From positions 1,054,001 to 1,118,000 of the forward strand of contig JAXGXG010000001.1 of the NCBI GenBank assembly GCA_040772845.1: a stretch of 64,000 bases of DNA, written 5' to 3'. Made by a program: the position numbers and the translations under genes. The stretch comes from PWXP01 sp040772845 (lineage in GTDB: Bacteria > Planctomycetota > Planctomycetia > Pirellulales > Thermoguttaceae). Shown here one piece after another: positions 1 to 8,664 of the stretch; position 1 is the stretch's first letter, and each line of letters starts with the position of its first letter. A model generated the notes under the pieces. That model did no database searches, was not told where the DNA came from, and was given only the letters and a program-made list of their open reading frames with translations.

Positions 1-3000
1 GCGTGAGAAGCGAGCGACGACGCGGTCGTTGGCGTCCAGCCTGGCCAGCCCAAGATCGGTACACAGCCACGCGCACTCGCCCGACGGGTCGGCAACGGCG
101 TCGAAGACGTTGTCACCAAGAAGGGCGTCGGTATGGAACCGGTTGGAAATGCGTTGCGCCGTACCGTCGACGGCGACCAGATGCAATCCTCCGGCATCGT
201 CTTTCTTGTCCCAGACAATATCGTCAAACGGCCAGTCTTCACGGGGATACTCGTACCGTGGTCCGTGCGACTGCCGCCCGGCGACGATGATTCGCCCGTC
301 CGGCGCAAGGAGCATGGTCCAGGCATCGCCCTCGGTCTGACGGACACGCAGGTTGGCGGCGGGAGTCTCCGCGTGTGAACAAACGGGGTTCAGCCATTCG
401 AGCCGTCCGGTGCGATGGCCGGGCGGAAGGATGCTCTGAATCGGATCGTCCGGACGATCCCAGGGCATGCCGATGGGACGCAGCTTGTCGATCTCCTCGT
501 CGTAGATGTAACCGGGACTGCCGGGGCCGAACACCAGTTGCCCATGGAAGGTTCCGTAATAGGTGAACGGGCCGTTGATGCATCGCTGGTCGTCCGTGAG
601 GCTCCCTTCAATCAGCAGTGGCGTCACTTCGAGCGTCCCGCGGTCGATGCGGCATGGCCGGTCGCGAAGCGTGTCGTTCAGGTACACATGCCCAAACAGC
701 TTGCCGTCGATCACACCGATCAGCCCGACCTCGCGCCCGTTGTATTCGACCTTTTCCCACGTATCCGATGCCCGTTCGTAGCGGCGCAGCCCCATTGATC
801 CGCCGGCCGCCCAAACGTAGTCCTGTTCAGGTAGAATCCGACGGATGCCACCCCAACTGTCGAGCTTCAGCTCGCGGTAGGAGAAGGCGCGCAGCGTCAT
901 GGTGCGTGTGTTCAGCCGTTGGACGTTGCGGTGCATGCCGATCCAGAGGTTCTCGCCATCGGGAGTCAGGGTATAGACGCTATTGTCGAACCAGTACGGC
1001 GCCGGCGTTCCGGGCTCGCGTCCGTGCCGCCGGTCTTCAGGTACGTCGCCGTGCAACCATATGTGGCCAACGGTCCAATCGGCCCGATCGATGCGGAACA
1101 GGCCCTTGGGCGTGCCTGCCCACACATGGTCGCCAATGACGGCCAGGGCCTGCGCAGCTTCCGCCAAGGCGATGCGCGTGACGGCGTTGCCCTTGAGGTC
1201 GTACACCGCGATGCCCCACGGATGTCCGGCGTAGATGTACGTTTCGTCGCGCGCCAGGCTGAGCGCGTTCTCGTGAGAGACCAATGCCCGCACGCCCTGG
1301 GGGAGATTGGCCCAGCCGACGTCGTTGATGGCAGACGGCTGGCTTGCTCCTTCCGCCAGCCGCCGGCTGAGCTGCCGCTTGGCGGGAAAGTCTTCGAGCT
1401 TTCTCCACAGGTCGTCGAGCCGGGCGCGTGTCGCGTCGTCGGCTCGGTTCAGCAGGATCGCCAGGCACGGGTTGACGTCTTCGGGCAGCCCCTCGTCGTC
1501 GCGATAGGCATCGTACGCTTCCGGCTGCTTCCACCACGTGCCGAAGGGCTTTTCGCCCTTGGCGATGCGAAGGCCCAACGCCTGGAGCTTGTCGAGCTGA
1601 CCGGCATCTTCGTACAGACGCATGAGCCGGTAGGCCAGATCGAAGTAGTTGCGAAATCGCGTACGGTTATACACGCCCTTGCCATGGACGAACGCGCCGC
1701 CGTCCTCGGTTTCCAGAAGCGACTCGAAAGCGGCGATGGCCTCGGGACCTTCGAAACCATCGCTCAGGTCGAGCAACTCCAACCGGGCCCGCGCATGGGA
1801 CGGATCGGCTTCGAGCACCGTCGTCAGGAACAGACGAAGCTCGTCCTTACCGACAGCACGGAATCGATCCACCCACTGCTGATACGAATAACCGTGTCTC
1901 TCGCCGGTCTTGAACGACTCGGCCAATGCCTGGGAGCAGGCGTTGTAGTCCTTCCGCACCCAGTGGATATTCGCTTTCGCCTCGGGCGTCAACGCCTGCG
2001 GGACTTGGCTGGCAAGCCAATCGTGAAACGGCTTCTCGCGATGGTGGACTTCGGCCTGGCGGGCGGCCTGTTCGAGCGAGTCGAGGTTGGCCAGTAGCGC
2101 CGGATTCGCATCGAACTGGCGGAGCGTGGTCTCGAAGACCTTGTCCGACTGCCCCAACGAGGCGTAAATCCACCGCAGCCGATCAAGAACCTGTGCCTGC
2201 AACGGCGACCGCCCCGGAGGCGAATTGAACTGAGCCACCGGCAGCGCCGCCTGCCGCATCATGTTCTGTTGAACGTTTTCCTCGTCGGGATCGGGCAGGT
2301 TCGGCTTCCGGTAGGGCAGCGCCAGAGTCTGCTCGTAGGCTTCGATGGCGTCCATTGTCTTCTGCGTATTCTCAAACGCCACGGCCCGGCGATATGCTTG
2401 GCTGAGCGGATCGAATTCGCCCTGCTCGATGTAGGCCAGTTCCAAGGCCAGCGCCTCGTCGATCCGGCCTTGGTGCAGCCGGACCTGTGCCAGCACGCGC
2501 CGCAGGCGATTCGTTCCGGCGTCGACCTGCCGCTGAAGCCGTTCGACGAGTTCGGCTTCCTTGCCGGCCATTTTGAACAGGCCGAACGCCAGACGTACGA
2601 ATTCCTTGCGAGAAACGCCGGTCGCGCGCCAGGGGAAGAAGCTGCCAGAGTGCGGTGCGAGGCTGGCGTGCAGCGGAATTGACTCGCGACGGAAGTCTTC
2701 AGGGATCGGAAGATACTCGATCTGATTGGGGTTCCGGTCCATATCGACTGCCAGCAAGGGCTCGGCGACAATCGCCAATGCCCGATCGGCCTGCTGCCGC
2801 TTGTTGAGGAAGAATGCATAATCGAGGGCGAACTGGAGCCCGCGGCTGTTGAATCCGGCCGGCTCAATAAGCCGTTGTTCTTCGGTCACCTCATTGTTTC
2901 CGTGACCAATGCGAACGAGTACCCGGTAGGGTCGTGCATTGCGCCGGTGAATCTTCCAGATACGCGCGAGTTCCCGGCCTGCGTCTTCCCATGCTTCCAA

Positions 3001-3558
3001 CGCGATGAAGCGCCGTACGAGCCAATTATCGCGATGGCTCCCCGGCCCGGTAGCGAACGGCTTGGCAAGCTGCCCGTGGGGAAAGGCGTGGTCTCTGTCG
3101 GCCACCGGCTCGGCCAGATAGCTTTCGGCCGGAATATGGCCCGAGGCCCAGCCCTGTTCTTCGGACGCGGCCACACACCGAGCGGCTGCCCGATAGCAGG
3201 CCAATGCTTCATCCGGCTTGCCCAGGTGGAGCAACAGATCGCCTTCCACCACCTTGGCCAGCGGCGTTGGGATTTCATCCGCATGTTTACGCAGGGTAGC
3301 CAGCATGTCCTCGGCCTTGGGCCGACCGAGCTGGACGGCCAGATGCTGTGCGCCGGGAATGGCTGCATACGCCAGGAACGCCTGCTCCATCTTGCCCTCT
3401 TGTTCGAGCGTTCTTGCCCGCTGAAGTGCGGCATGTGGTTCCTCGAGGGTCCATCGCGGGGGCGACGTTGACGCCGGATGGTCTGCCGCGTGGACGGAAG
3501 TGGCCAGCAGCAGGGACAAGATCAGCCCTGATACTGTCTGAGAACGGTTGCACGGCAT
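1..3558 (-). CDS. Large secreted TPR plus beta-propeller protein (3' end outside window)
   Basis: This frame stays open from an ATG at 3558 to the left edge, giving 1186 codons with no stop, so the C-terminus is missing. The N-terminus has a signal peptide (a LILSLLLATSVHA stretch followed by ADHP). Residues of about 35-700 are alpha-helical with TPR-like units. From about residue 750 there are repeated propeller-blade motifs such as VWAGTPKGLFRID, LWIGMHRNVQRLN and AWLCTDLGLARLD, like the two-component-regulator propeller repeat. No transmembrane helix, kinase or other catalytic domain is visible. It lies about 230 bp downstream of the radical SAM gene on the same strand. The likely role is an exported scaffold or ligand-binding protein, and its substrate is unknown. 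The reading frame is secure because long antisense frames here carry no recognisable domains. Confidence 0.82.
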   Translation of the reverse strand, partial: MPCNRSQTVSGLILSLLLATSVHAADHPASTSPPRWTLEEPHAALQRARTLEQEGKMEQAFLAYAAIPGAQHLAVQLGRPKAEDMLATLRKHADEIPTPLAKVVEGDLLLHLGKPDEALACYRAAARCVAASEEQGWASGHIPAESYLAEPVADRDHAFPHGQLAKPFATGPGSHRDNWLVRRFIALEAWEDAGRELARIWKIHRRNARPYRVLVRIGHGNNEVTEEQRLIEPAGFNSRGLQFALDYAFFLNKRQQADRALAIVAEPLLAVDMDRNPNQIEYLPIPEDFRRESIPLHASLAPHSGSFFPWRATGVSRKEFVRLAFGLFKMAGKEAELVERLQRQVDAGTNRLRRVLAQVRLHQGRIDEALALELAYIEQGEFDPLSQAYRRAVAFENTQKTMDAIEAYEQTLALPYRKPNLPDPDEENVQQNMMRQAALPVAQFNSPPGRSPLQAQVLDRLRWIYASLGQSDKVFETTLRQFDANPALLANLDSLEQAARQAEVHHREKPFHDWLASQVPQALTPEAKANIHWVRKDYNACSQALAESFKTGERHGYSYQQWVDRFRAVGKDELRLFLTTVLEADPSHARARLELLDLSDGFEGPEAIAAFESLLETEDGGAFVHGKGVYNRTRFRNYFDLAYRLMRLYEDAGQLDKLQALGLRIAKGEKPFGTWWKQPEAYDAYRDDEGLPEDVNPCLAILLNRADDATRARLDDLWRKLEDFPAKRQLSRRLAEGASQPSAINDVGWANLPQGVRALVSHENALSLARDETYIYAGHPWGIAVYDLKGNAVTRIALAEAAQALAVIGDHVWAGTPKGLFRIDRADWTVGHIWLHGDVPEDRRHGREPGTPAPYWFDNSVYTLTPDGENLWIGMHRNVQRLNTRTMTLRAFSYRELKLDSWGGIRRILPEQDYVWAAGGSMGLRRYERASDTWEKVEYNGREVGLIGVIDGKLFGHVYLNDTLRDRPCRIDRGTLEVTPLLIEGSLTDDQRCINGPFTYYGTFHGQLVFGPGSPGYIYDEEIDKLRPIGMPWDRPDDPIQSILPPGHRTGRLEWLNPVCSHAETPAANLRVRQTEGDAWTMLLAPDGRIIVAGRQSHGPRYEYPREDWPFDDIVWDKKDDAGGLHLVAVDGTAQRISNRFHTDALLGDNVFDAVADPSGECAWLCTDLGLARLDANDRVVARFSR

Positions 3559-3641
3559 GGCGGAAATCTCCCTCAAGGACAAGTCGTTTGCACCTCCGAT
3601 GCAGTATACCGGGCCGGCCTGCGATTGCGATAGCCAATTGC

Positions 3642-3663
3642 GTAACAAGTATGTAACAAGTAC
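3642..3663. promoter_or_regulatory. 11-bp tandem direct repeat upstream of the TPR/propeller gene
   Basis: GTAACAAGTAT is followed at once by GTAACAAGTAC. An 11-bp period equals one helical turn and the site lies about 85 bp upstream of the ATG at 3558, so it could be an operator. This is inference only. Confidence 0.3.
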
Positions 3664-3788
3664 CCACGGGTTCCGCTTGGTCCGACTGTCGTCGGCCCGC
3701 GCTCCACCCGTGGCTACACCCTGCGGCCCCTCCGGGGCAAAAAAAGGGTGGTTCACTTATGAAAGACGACGACCGGTTACCCTCGAGG

Positions 3789-5678
3789 TTACGAACTGGC
3801 CTTCCTCGCTGCGCCGGTTCGCAATCGCAGGGCCAGGGCAAGATAATGCCCGTCGATCAGGAGCATCAGGCGGGCATCGAGCCAGTCGGAAAGGAGCCGG
3901 TGCAAAGCCGTCTCGTCGGGCGAAGCATCGGGCACGACCTCCTGGGCGAAGTGACGGAGGTCCCCAAACCTTCGGCCCCGGTCGCAATACACGTAAAGCT
4001 CGCGTTCCAGTCCGGACAGCCGGTGCTGAAAACCGGCAGCACAAGGACGCGTATCGCTCAACACGAGCGCGCCATCTTCCTGGAACGACGCGCTCAGTGT
4101 CGCACGGTGATGATCGTTCTGCCACTGCTCGACCGCGTCGAGCCACGGCTCGATGTAGTGCTGCGGATCGCGGCCGTCGGCAAAATCGTGCTCGAAGTAA
4201 TAGGCCAGCCGCTGGAGCGACTCGTCAGGCAACGGATAGACGAACCGGAACGCGCGATGGGGGCGGAGGTTTTCGATGCCGTACTGTGCAGGTTGGCAGA
4301 AGTAGGGCGAGAAACGATCGGCCCGAACCTGCCCCACGGCAATCGGCGGGGCGAAGTGGACGATGGCCGGCAGCAGTTCCGCCATGACGCGATATTCGTC
4401 CGGATCTTCACCGGGGATTCCCCACAGCAGGTTCCACTTCAATTCCACGCCGGCCTCGGTCAGCCACTTCAGGGTCTGAAGGTTGTCCAGCGCGCGGGTT
4501 CCCTTATGGAGCCGCCTGAGAATGGGCGTGCTGAACGATTCGACACCCAACTGGGCGGCGCCCACACCGGCCGAAGCCAGCAGATCGACCTGCTCGCGCG
4601 AAAGCCGCGTCCGCATCTCGTATTCAAACGTGAGGCCGATGCCGGCATCGCGCAGCATGGGCATCAGAGAATCGAAGTACCGGTGGTCGAGGATGTTGTC
4701 GGCCAGGGCGAAATGCCGCACGCCGTACCGGTCGGCCAGATGTCGCAGTTCGTCCAGGGCCCGGCGCGCACCTTTGGCTCGGAAGGTCAGCGTTGTCCCG
4801 TTCAGGCCGCAGAAGACGCATTGCCGCCGCTGGCCCCACCAGCAGCCGCGCGAGGTCTCGGCGAACAGCAGCGGAGTGATCTGGGAGCGCAAGGGGCTTC
4901 GCTCCAGACGCGTGAAATAGTCGTCGAAATTGGGGAACGGCAGCCCGTCGAGGTCTTCGACCATGCACGCCTCTTCCTGCCTTTCCACCTGGGCGGAATT
5001 GCGTTCGGCCGGCAGCGGTTCGTTCGGCCCTGCTTGTTCGACCACACCGGGCGGGAGCTGGACCGGGCCGCCGCGGAGGATCTGTTCCACCACGTCGGGA
5101 AAGGCGTGGTCGGCATTGCCGAGGAAGATGTAGTCGATATCCGGAAAACAGCGGATCAGTTCCCGCCCCATCTCGCCTTCGCACGCCGCGCCGCCGAAGA
5201 GGATCTTCACGCCCGGCGCTTCGGTACGAATGCGGCGGGCAAGGCATAGCGACGCCATCGTCTGCTGAAAGGCGGTGGTGAACCCGACCGCGCCGTAACG
5301 CCGCCAGGTAATCTCGGCCATGGCGCGATCGAGAAAGGGGCCAATGGCGGCGGCAACCGATTCGTATTCCCCGCGACTGCTCGCATCGAAATCGCAATCG
5401 GCCGGCTGGAGGACCTCGCGGAAATAGGCATCGTCGTCAGGCAGCCCAGCGGAAAATAGATGCCGGGCGAACAGCCGCTCGCCGCCCAGGACGAACGCGA
5501 ACTGGTCCGCGATCCACGAGTACGTTTCGCCGCCGATCGCTTCCGCAAAATCGAAGTTCAGATAGGCCACGTCGCACCGGATGCCGCGACGCTGGACTCC
5601 GGCCTTCAACAGCCCCAGCGCGAGGCTCGGCCACCGGAGATTGGCAAACGGCATTTGCACCAGCAAGACGTCTTGCAT
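3789..5678 (-). CDS. B12-binding radical SAM protein, RiPP-maturation (rSAM 1) type
   Basis: The protein has 629 residues. The N-terminus (MQDVLLVQMPFANLRWPSL) and the region to about residue 200 match the cobalamin-binding part of the 'ribosomal peptide maturation radical SAM protein 1' family. The [4Fe-4S] motif is C279-x7-C287-x2-C290 in SRGCWWGQRRQCVFCGLNG, the spacing typical of that family, which differs from the usual CxxxCxxC. Known relatives modify ribosomal peptides, often by C-methylation. No precursor peptide, YcaO protein, leader peptidase or exporter is visible nearby. The gene starts 4 bp after the stop of the alpha/beta hydrolase, so the two are probably co-transcribed. Family assignment is confident; the substrate is unknown. 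Confidence 0.85.
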   Translation of the reverse strand: MQDVLLVQMPFANLRWPSLALGLLKAGVQRRGIRCDVAYLNFDFAEAIGGETYSWIADQFAFVLGGERLFARHLFSAGLPDDDAYFREVLQPADCDFDASSRGEYESVAAAIGPFLDRAMAEITWRRYGAVGFTTAFQQTMASLCLARRIRTEAPGVKILFGGAACEGEMGRELIRCFPDIDYIFLGNADHAFPDVVEQILRGGPVQLPPGVVEQAGPNEPLPAERNSAQVERQEEACMVEDLDGLPFPNFDDYFTRLERSPLRSQITPLLFAETSRGCWWGQRRQCVFCGLNGTTLTFRAKGARRALDELRHLADRYGVRHFALADNILDHRYFDSLMPMLRDAGIGLTFEYEMRTRLSREQVDLLASAGVGAAQLGVESFSTPILRRLHKGTRALDNLQTLKWLTEAGVELKWNLLWGIPGEDPDEYRVMAELLPAIVHFAPPIAVGQVRADRFSPYFCQPAQYGIENLRPHRAFRFVYPLPDESLQRLAYYFEHDFADGRDPQHYIEPWLDAVEQWQNDHHRATLSASFQEDGALVLSDTRPCAAGFQHRLSGLERELYVYCDRGRRFGDLRHFAQEVVPDASPDETALHRLLSDWLDARLMLLIDGHYLALALRLRTGAARKASS

Positions 5679-5682
5679 GGAA

Positions 5683-6561
5683 TCATCCGGGTGCAGGCAA
5701 CTGGTCCAGGAAGTCGCGCAATGCTTCGTAGTAGTAGGGCGGCCTCGAATCGTTATGCTCCACTCCGGGCATCTTCAGGAATTGCTTCGGCCCGGCAGAA
5801 CTCGCTGCGTCGAACAGCCGCTTCCCCTGCTCGAAAGGCACGATCGTGTCCCGCGTCCCATGCGCCTGGAACAGCGGGCCCGAATACCGGCCGATCTTCG
5901 AAATCGAGTCGAGCCGGGTGCGCAACAGCAGGCGGGCCGGAATCCAGGGGAAAACAAGCGCCGCCATGTCCGGCGCGCTGGTCAACGCACTATCCAGCAC
6001 CAGGGCGCGGCAGCCGTCCGCCGCGGCCAACTCCACTGCAACCGCCGTCCCGAGCGACTCGCCCATCAACACGATATCGCCCGCAGGCACGCCTGCCCGC
6101 TCGGCCAGCCAGGCGCGTGCCGCCCGGGCGTCGGCGTACAGCCCAGGTTCGTTGGGCTTCCCCTCGCTGCGCCCGTACCCGCGGTAGTCGTAGACCAGCA
6201 CCGATGCGCCAACCTCGCCAACGAGCGAAGCCAGGATGCCGGCCCGGTTGGTCACATTGCCGGCATTGCCGTGGCTGAAGAGGATTACGGCGCGCGGGTC
6301 GGGATGCTCGGCGTACCAGCCGTGCAATTGCAGGCCGTCGGCCGTCTTGAACCAGGCGTCTTCGACCTCAAGCCCCGGCGGTTTCCACGCGTCGGCCGGA
6401 TACTTCGCCGGGACGAAAATGAACGACTCTTCGAGCCACATCAGGATCAGCAGAAGCCCGAGGTAAGCAATCAGCAAGGGACGCCCGATGCGCCACAGTC
6501 GCCGTCCCAGCGAGCACATCACTCGAATCGGAAGACGCTGCGGGCACTTTGCGGCTGGCAT
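5683..6561 (-). CDS. Membrane-anchored alpha/beta hydrolase (ABHD13/BAAT-like)
   Basis: This is a serine hydrolase of 292 residues. One N-terminal transmembrane segment lies at about residues 28-46. The fold markers are HGNAGN (oxyanion region, about 97-102), the nucleophile elbow GESLG with Ser169, the acid Asp238 in HGTRDTIVP, and His269 in GVEHND, so the triad is complete. Proteins of this type cleave esters or thioesters at the cytoplasmic membrane, but the substrate cannot be read from sequence. It sits between the DUF1571 gene (30 bp upstream) and the radical SAM gene (4 bp downstream) in a probable operon. An internal ATG at codon 15 is an alternative start that keeps the membrane anchor. 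Confidence 0.85.
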   Translation of the reverse strand: MPAAKCPQRLPIRVMCSLGRRLWRIGRPLLIAYLGLLLILMWLEESFIFVPAKYPADAWKPPGLEVEDAWFKTADGLQLHGWYAEHPDPRAVILFSHGNAGNVTNRAGILASLVGEVGASVLVYDYRGYGRSEGKPNEPGLYADARAARAWLAERAGVPAGDIVLMGESLGTAVAVELAAADGCRALVLDSALTSAPDMAALVFPWIPARLLLRTRLDSISKIGRYSGPLFQAHGTRDTIVPFEQGKRLFDAASSAGPKQFLKMPGVEHNDSRPPYYYEALRDFLDQLPAPG

Positions 6562-6591
6562 GAACCCTGATTCCTACCCCTTCCGTCGCGG

Positions 6592-7542
6592 CTAGAACTG
6601 GTAGTTCGGATTGCGAATGTCGAAATCGGAATCGGTGAAGCCCGGATTCAGCTTGACGTCGAGGTAAGTATATTCCTCGATCAGTTCCGGCGATCCGCCC
6701 GGCGTGGTGGGCCAGGAGTACGCTTCGTAACGGATCGGAATGTTCAATTCGTCATCGACGAAGATACGCGCCAGGTGGAAACGGAAGTTGCGACGCGGAA
6801 CCGGATGTACGGCTTCGATGCAGGTGCAAACCCGATCGGCAACCTTGGCGCCCTTGTAGAACTTCACCTCGCATTCGCCGTATTTCGTGTCGGCCTCGGC
6901 CACCTCGATCAAGCGGCGAACCAGGTTCAGCAGCCCGATCTCGGTGATGGGATATCGGTTCCCTTGCATCGCGATGACGCCATCGGGCTTCAGCGAAACG
7001 GTACCGAACATCTGCTTGCGGACGCCCGTGCCGTGCGCGTACATCTTGCCATCGTTCTGACCTTCGATATAGATCACTTCCTGGCCTCGTAGATTCGCAG
7101 GCGAGAGGAAGCACAGGTAGACGCTGAACGGGCGATGGCGAATCTTCACAAACATCTTCTCGTAATCGCTTACCTTGCCGCCAATACGCTCCCGCTTGAC
7201 CACGACGGCCGAGTAGTCGGCCAGATTCTCGATATCGACGAGCCCCTCCCGCGCCCAACGAAGGGTGGGCATGAGCGGATGTTCGGCCGGCTGGGCAATG
7301 GAAGGCACACCGGGAGGCGTCGCGTCTGCCAATCGGGCAGTACGGTCGGCAACCTGATACGGGCGCTGAGCCCCAGAGGTGTAAGATGGGTGGTTCTGCT
7401 GTTCTACGCGATCGGTATTACGGGGAAGCGGTATTTCCCGTCGATTCTGCCCCGGAATTTGGCTCCAGGCCGTCGATGCCGTCGCCGCAAGCACGAGGAA
7501 CACCGAAAGCCCACAACGTGTGGAGACACTGCGACACACCAT
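6592..7542 (-). CDS. DUF1571 family exported protein
   Basis: This protein of 316 residues has a signal peptide (FLVLAATASTAWS, cleavage near residue 27). The mature part matches the planctomycete DUF1571 family: YSAVVVKRERIGGK, VKIRHRPFSVYLCF, and a C-terminal IPIRYEAYSWP followed by a YTYLDVKLNPGFTDSDFD stretch. The pattern resembles LolA/LolB-like lipid-binding folds; that similarity is structural inference and no activity is known. The start is set by AAGGAG seven bases upstream of the ATG. It is the first gene of the leftward run and is transcribed divergently from the MBL hydrolase across a gap of 276 bp that should hold both promoters. Confidence 0.85.
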   Translation of the reverse strand: MVCRSVSTRCGLSVFLVLAATASTAWSQIPGQNRREIPLPRNTDRVEQQNHPSYTSGAQRPYQVADRTARLADATPPGVPSIAQPAEHPLMPTLRWAREGLVDIENLADYSAVVVKRERIGGKVSDYEKMFVKIRHRPFSVYLCFLSPANLRGQEVIYIEGQNDGKMYAHGTGVRKQMFGTVSLKPDGVIAMQGNRYPITEIGLLNLVRRLIEVAEADTKYGECEVKFYKGAKVADRVCTCIEAVHPVPRRNFRFHLARIFVDDELNIPIRYEAYSWPTTPGGSPELIEEYTYLDVKLNPGFTDSDFDIRNPNYQF

Positions 7543-7818
7543 GAAGACACTCCTTTATGGGGGCACGCTGCCGGAATGGCAGACTCCAGGGTCGCCAAGA
7601 CCGAGTTGCCTTAATTGTTTCGATCCGCTATCACCTGAAAAGCCGATCCTTGCGGAATAGCTTTCCTGTTCCGTGGATATCGCATTCTACGGCCGTCAAA
7701 ATTACAATGTCTGGTTTTGCAGGGGCGATTCGCCCAATTGGTTGTTCTTGCCTGTCCAGAGAACTCCATCCAATCTGCAAATCTTACCTGATTTCAACCT
7801 GCTGAGGGAGTCCAATTT

Positions 7819-8475
7819 GTGAATACCCCCGAACTGAGCATTCTGACCGAGGTTTCCGTCCCTTTTGAAGAGAATAGCTACATTGTTCACCTTGTAGGCA
7901 ATAATGAGTGTCTGGTGATCGATCCCGGGTTACAGCCCAAACAAATCATCGAGACGATCGAGTCGCACCAGCTCACACCGGTGGCCTTGCTGAATACGCA
8001 CGGCCACAGCGATCATATTGCCGGCAACGCAGCCCTCAAAGAGCGTTGGCCCGATTGCCCACTTCTGATCGGCGAGGCCGAGGCCGAAAAACTGCTGGAT
8101 CCAAACCAGAATCTCTCGGCTCTGTTCGGATTCTCGCTCACCAGCCCGCCGGCCGACGTCCTGCTGACCGATGGACAGATATACGAAGTGGCCGGGCTCA
8201 CGGTTCAGGCCTTCGCCATCCCCGGGCACTCGATTGGCCACATGGTCTATCTGGTCCAGGGGGTGTCTCCCCTTGTGGTCTTCGTCGGAGACGTGATCTT
8301 CTCAGGAAGCGTCGGGCGTACCGATTTCCCCGACGGCGATTTTGACGCCCTGGCCAACGGCATTCGCGACAGACTCTACCGACTCGCCGACCCGACGAAG
8401 CTATTTCCCGGCCATGGACCGCCGACGACCGTGGGGCAAGAGAAGACGCATAACCCGTTCGTGCCTGCCCGGTGA
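7819..8475 (+). CDS. MBL-fold metal-dependent hydrolase (glyoxalase II-like)
   Basis: This is a hydrolase of 218 residues with the metallo-beta-lactamase signature HTHGHSDH (H61, H63, D65, H66). A further metal histidine is in HSIGHMVYL, the bridging aspartate is in GDVIFSGSVGRTDFP, and the last histidine is in FPGHGPPTT. This GRTD/GHG arrangement is typical of YcbL/GloB-like hydrolases acting on thioesters such as S-lactoylglutathione. The physiological substrate here is unknown. The start is a GTG supported by GGGAG eight bases upstream. It is a single-gene unit followed directly by the first copy of the dispersed 175-bp element. Confidence 0.88.
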   Translation: MNTPELSILTEVSVPFEENSYIVHLVGNNECLVIDPGLQPKQIIETIESHQLTPVALLNTHGHSDHIAGNAALKERWPDCPLLIGEAEAEKLLDPNQNLSALFGFSLTSPPADVLLTDGQIYEVAGLTVQAFAIPGHSIGHMVYLVQGVSPLVVFVGDVIFSGSVGRTDFPDGDFDALANGIRDRLYRLADPTKLFPGHGPPTTVGQEKTHNPFVPAR

Positions 8476-8488
8476 ATCGTCCTTCTGG

Positions 8489-8664
8489 CCCGGATTATTC
8501 ACGATAGGTAGGGTGGGTCAAACAAGCCGCTTCCTTGGTGGGTCATCGGTCGCCGGTGTCGTCCTTGTTCCAGGCGGCAGGCGGTAAACCAGCTCGGTTG
8601 CGGCTTGTGCGGACCCACCAACGATCTACGCGACCTTTCACCCTACGTAGATGAATAATCCGGG
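8489..8664 (+). repeat. MITE-like dispersed element, copy 1
   Basis: The 176-bp element has inverted ends, CCCGGATTATTCA at the left and TGAATAATCCGGG at the right. Subterminal blocks (GTAGGGTG, TTGGTGGGTC, ACAAGCCGC) recur inverted in the right half. Homologous copies lie at 15908-16078 (opposite orientation) and 46915-47093. The flanks are CTGG and CTAG, and the right flank contains the mgtE stop codon. It contains no ORF of its own. Confidence 0.8.

Noticed and set aside
919..2097. Long plus-strand ORF of 392 codons
   Set aside because: It is antisense to the TPR/propeller gene. High-GC coding DNA gives long open frames on the other strand, and this one has no domain or ribosome site.
3720..3760. 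GC-rich stem followed by A7 as a terminator
   Set aside because: The A-tract follows the stem on the plus strand, where no gene ends. On the minus strand the T-tract precedes the stem, so neither strand gives a rho-independent terminator.
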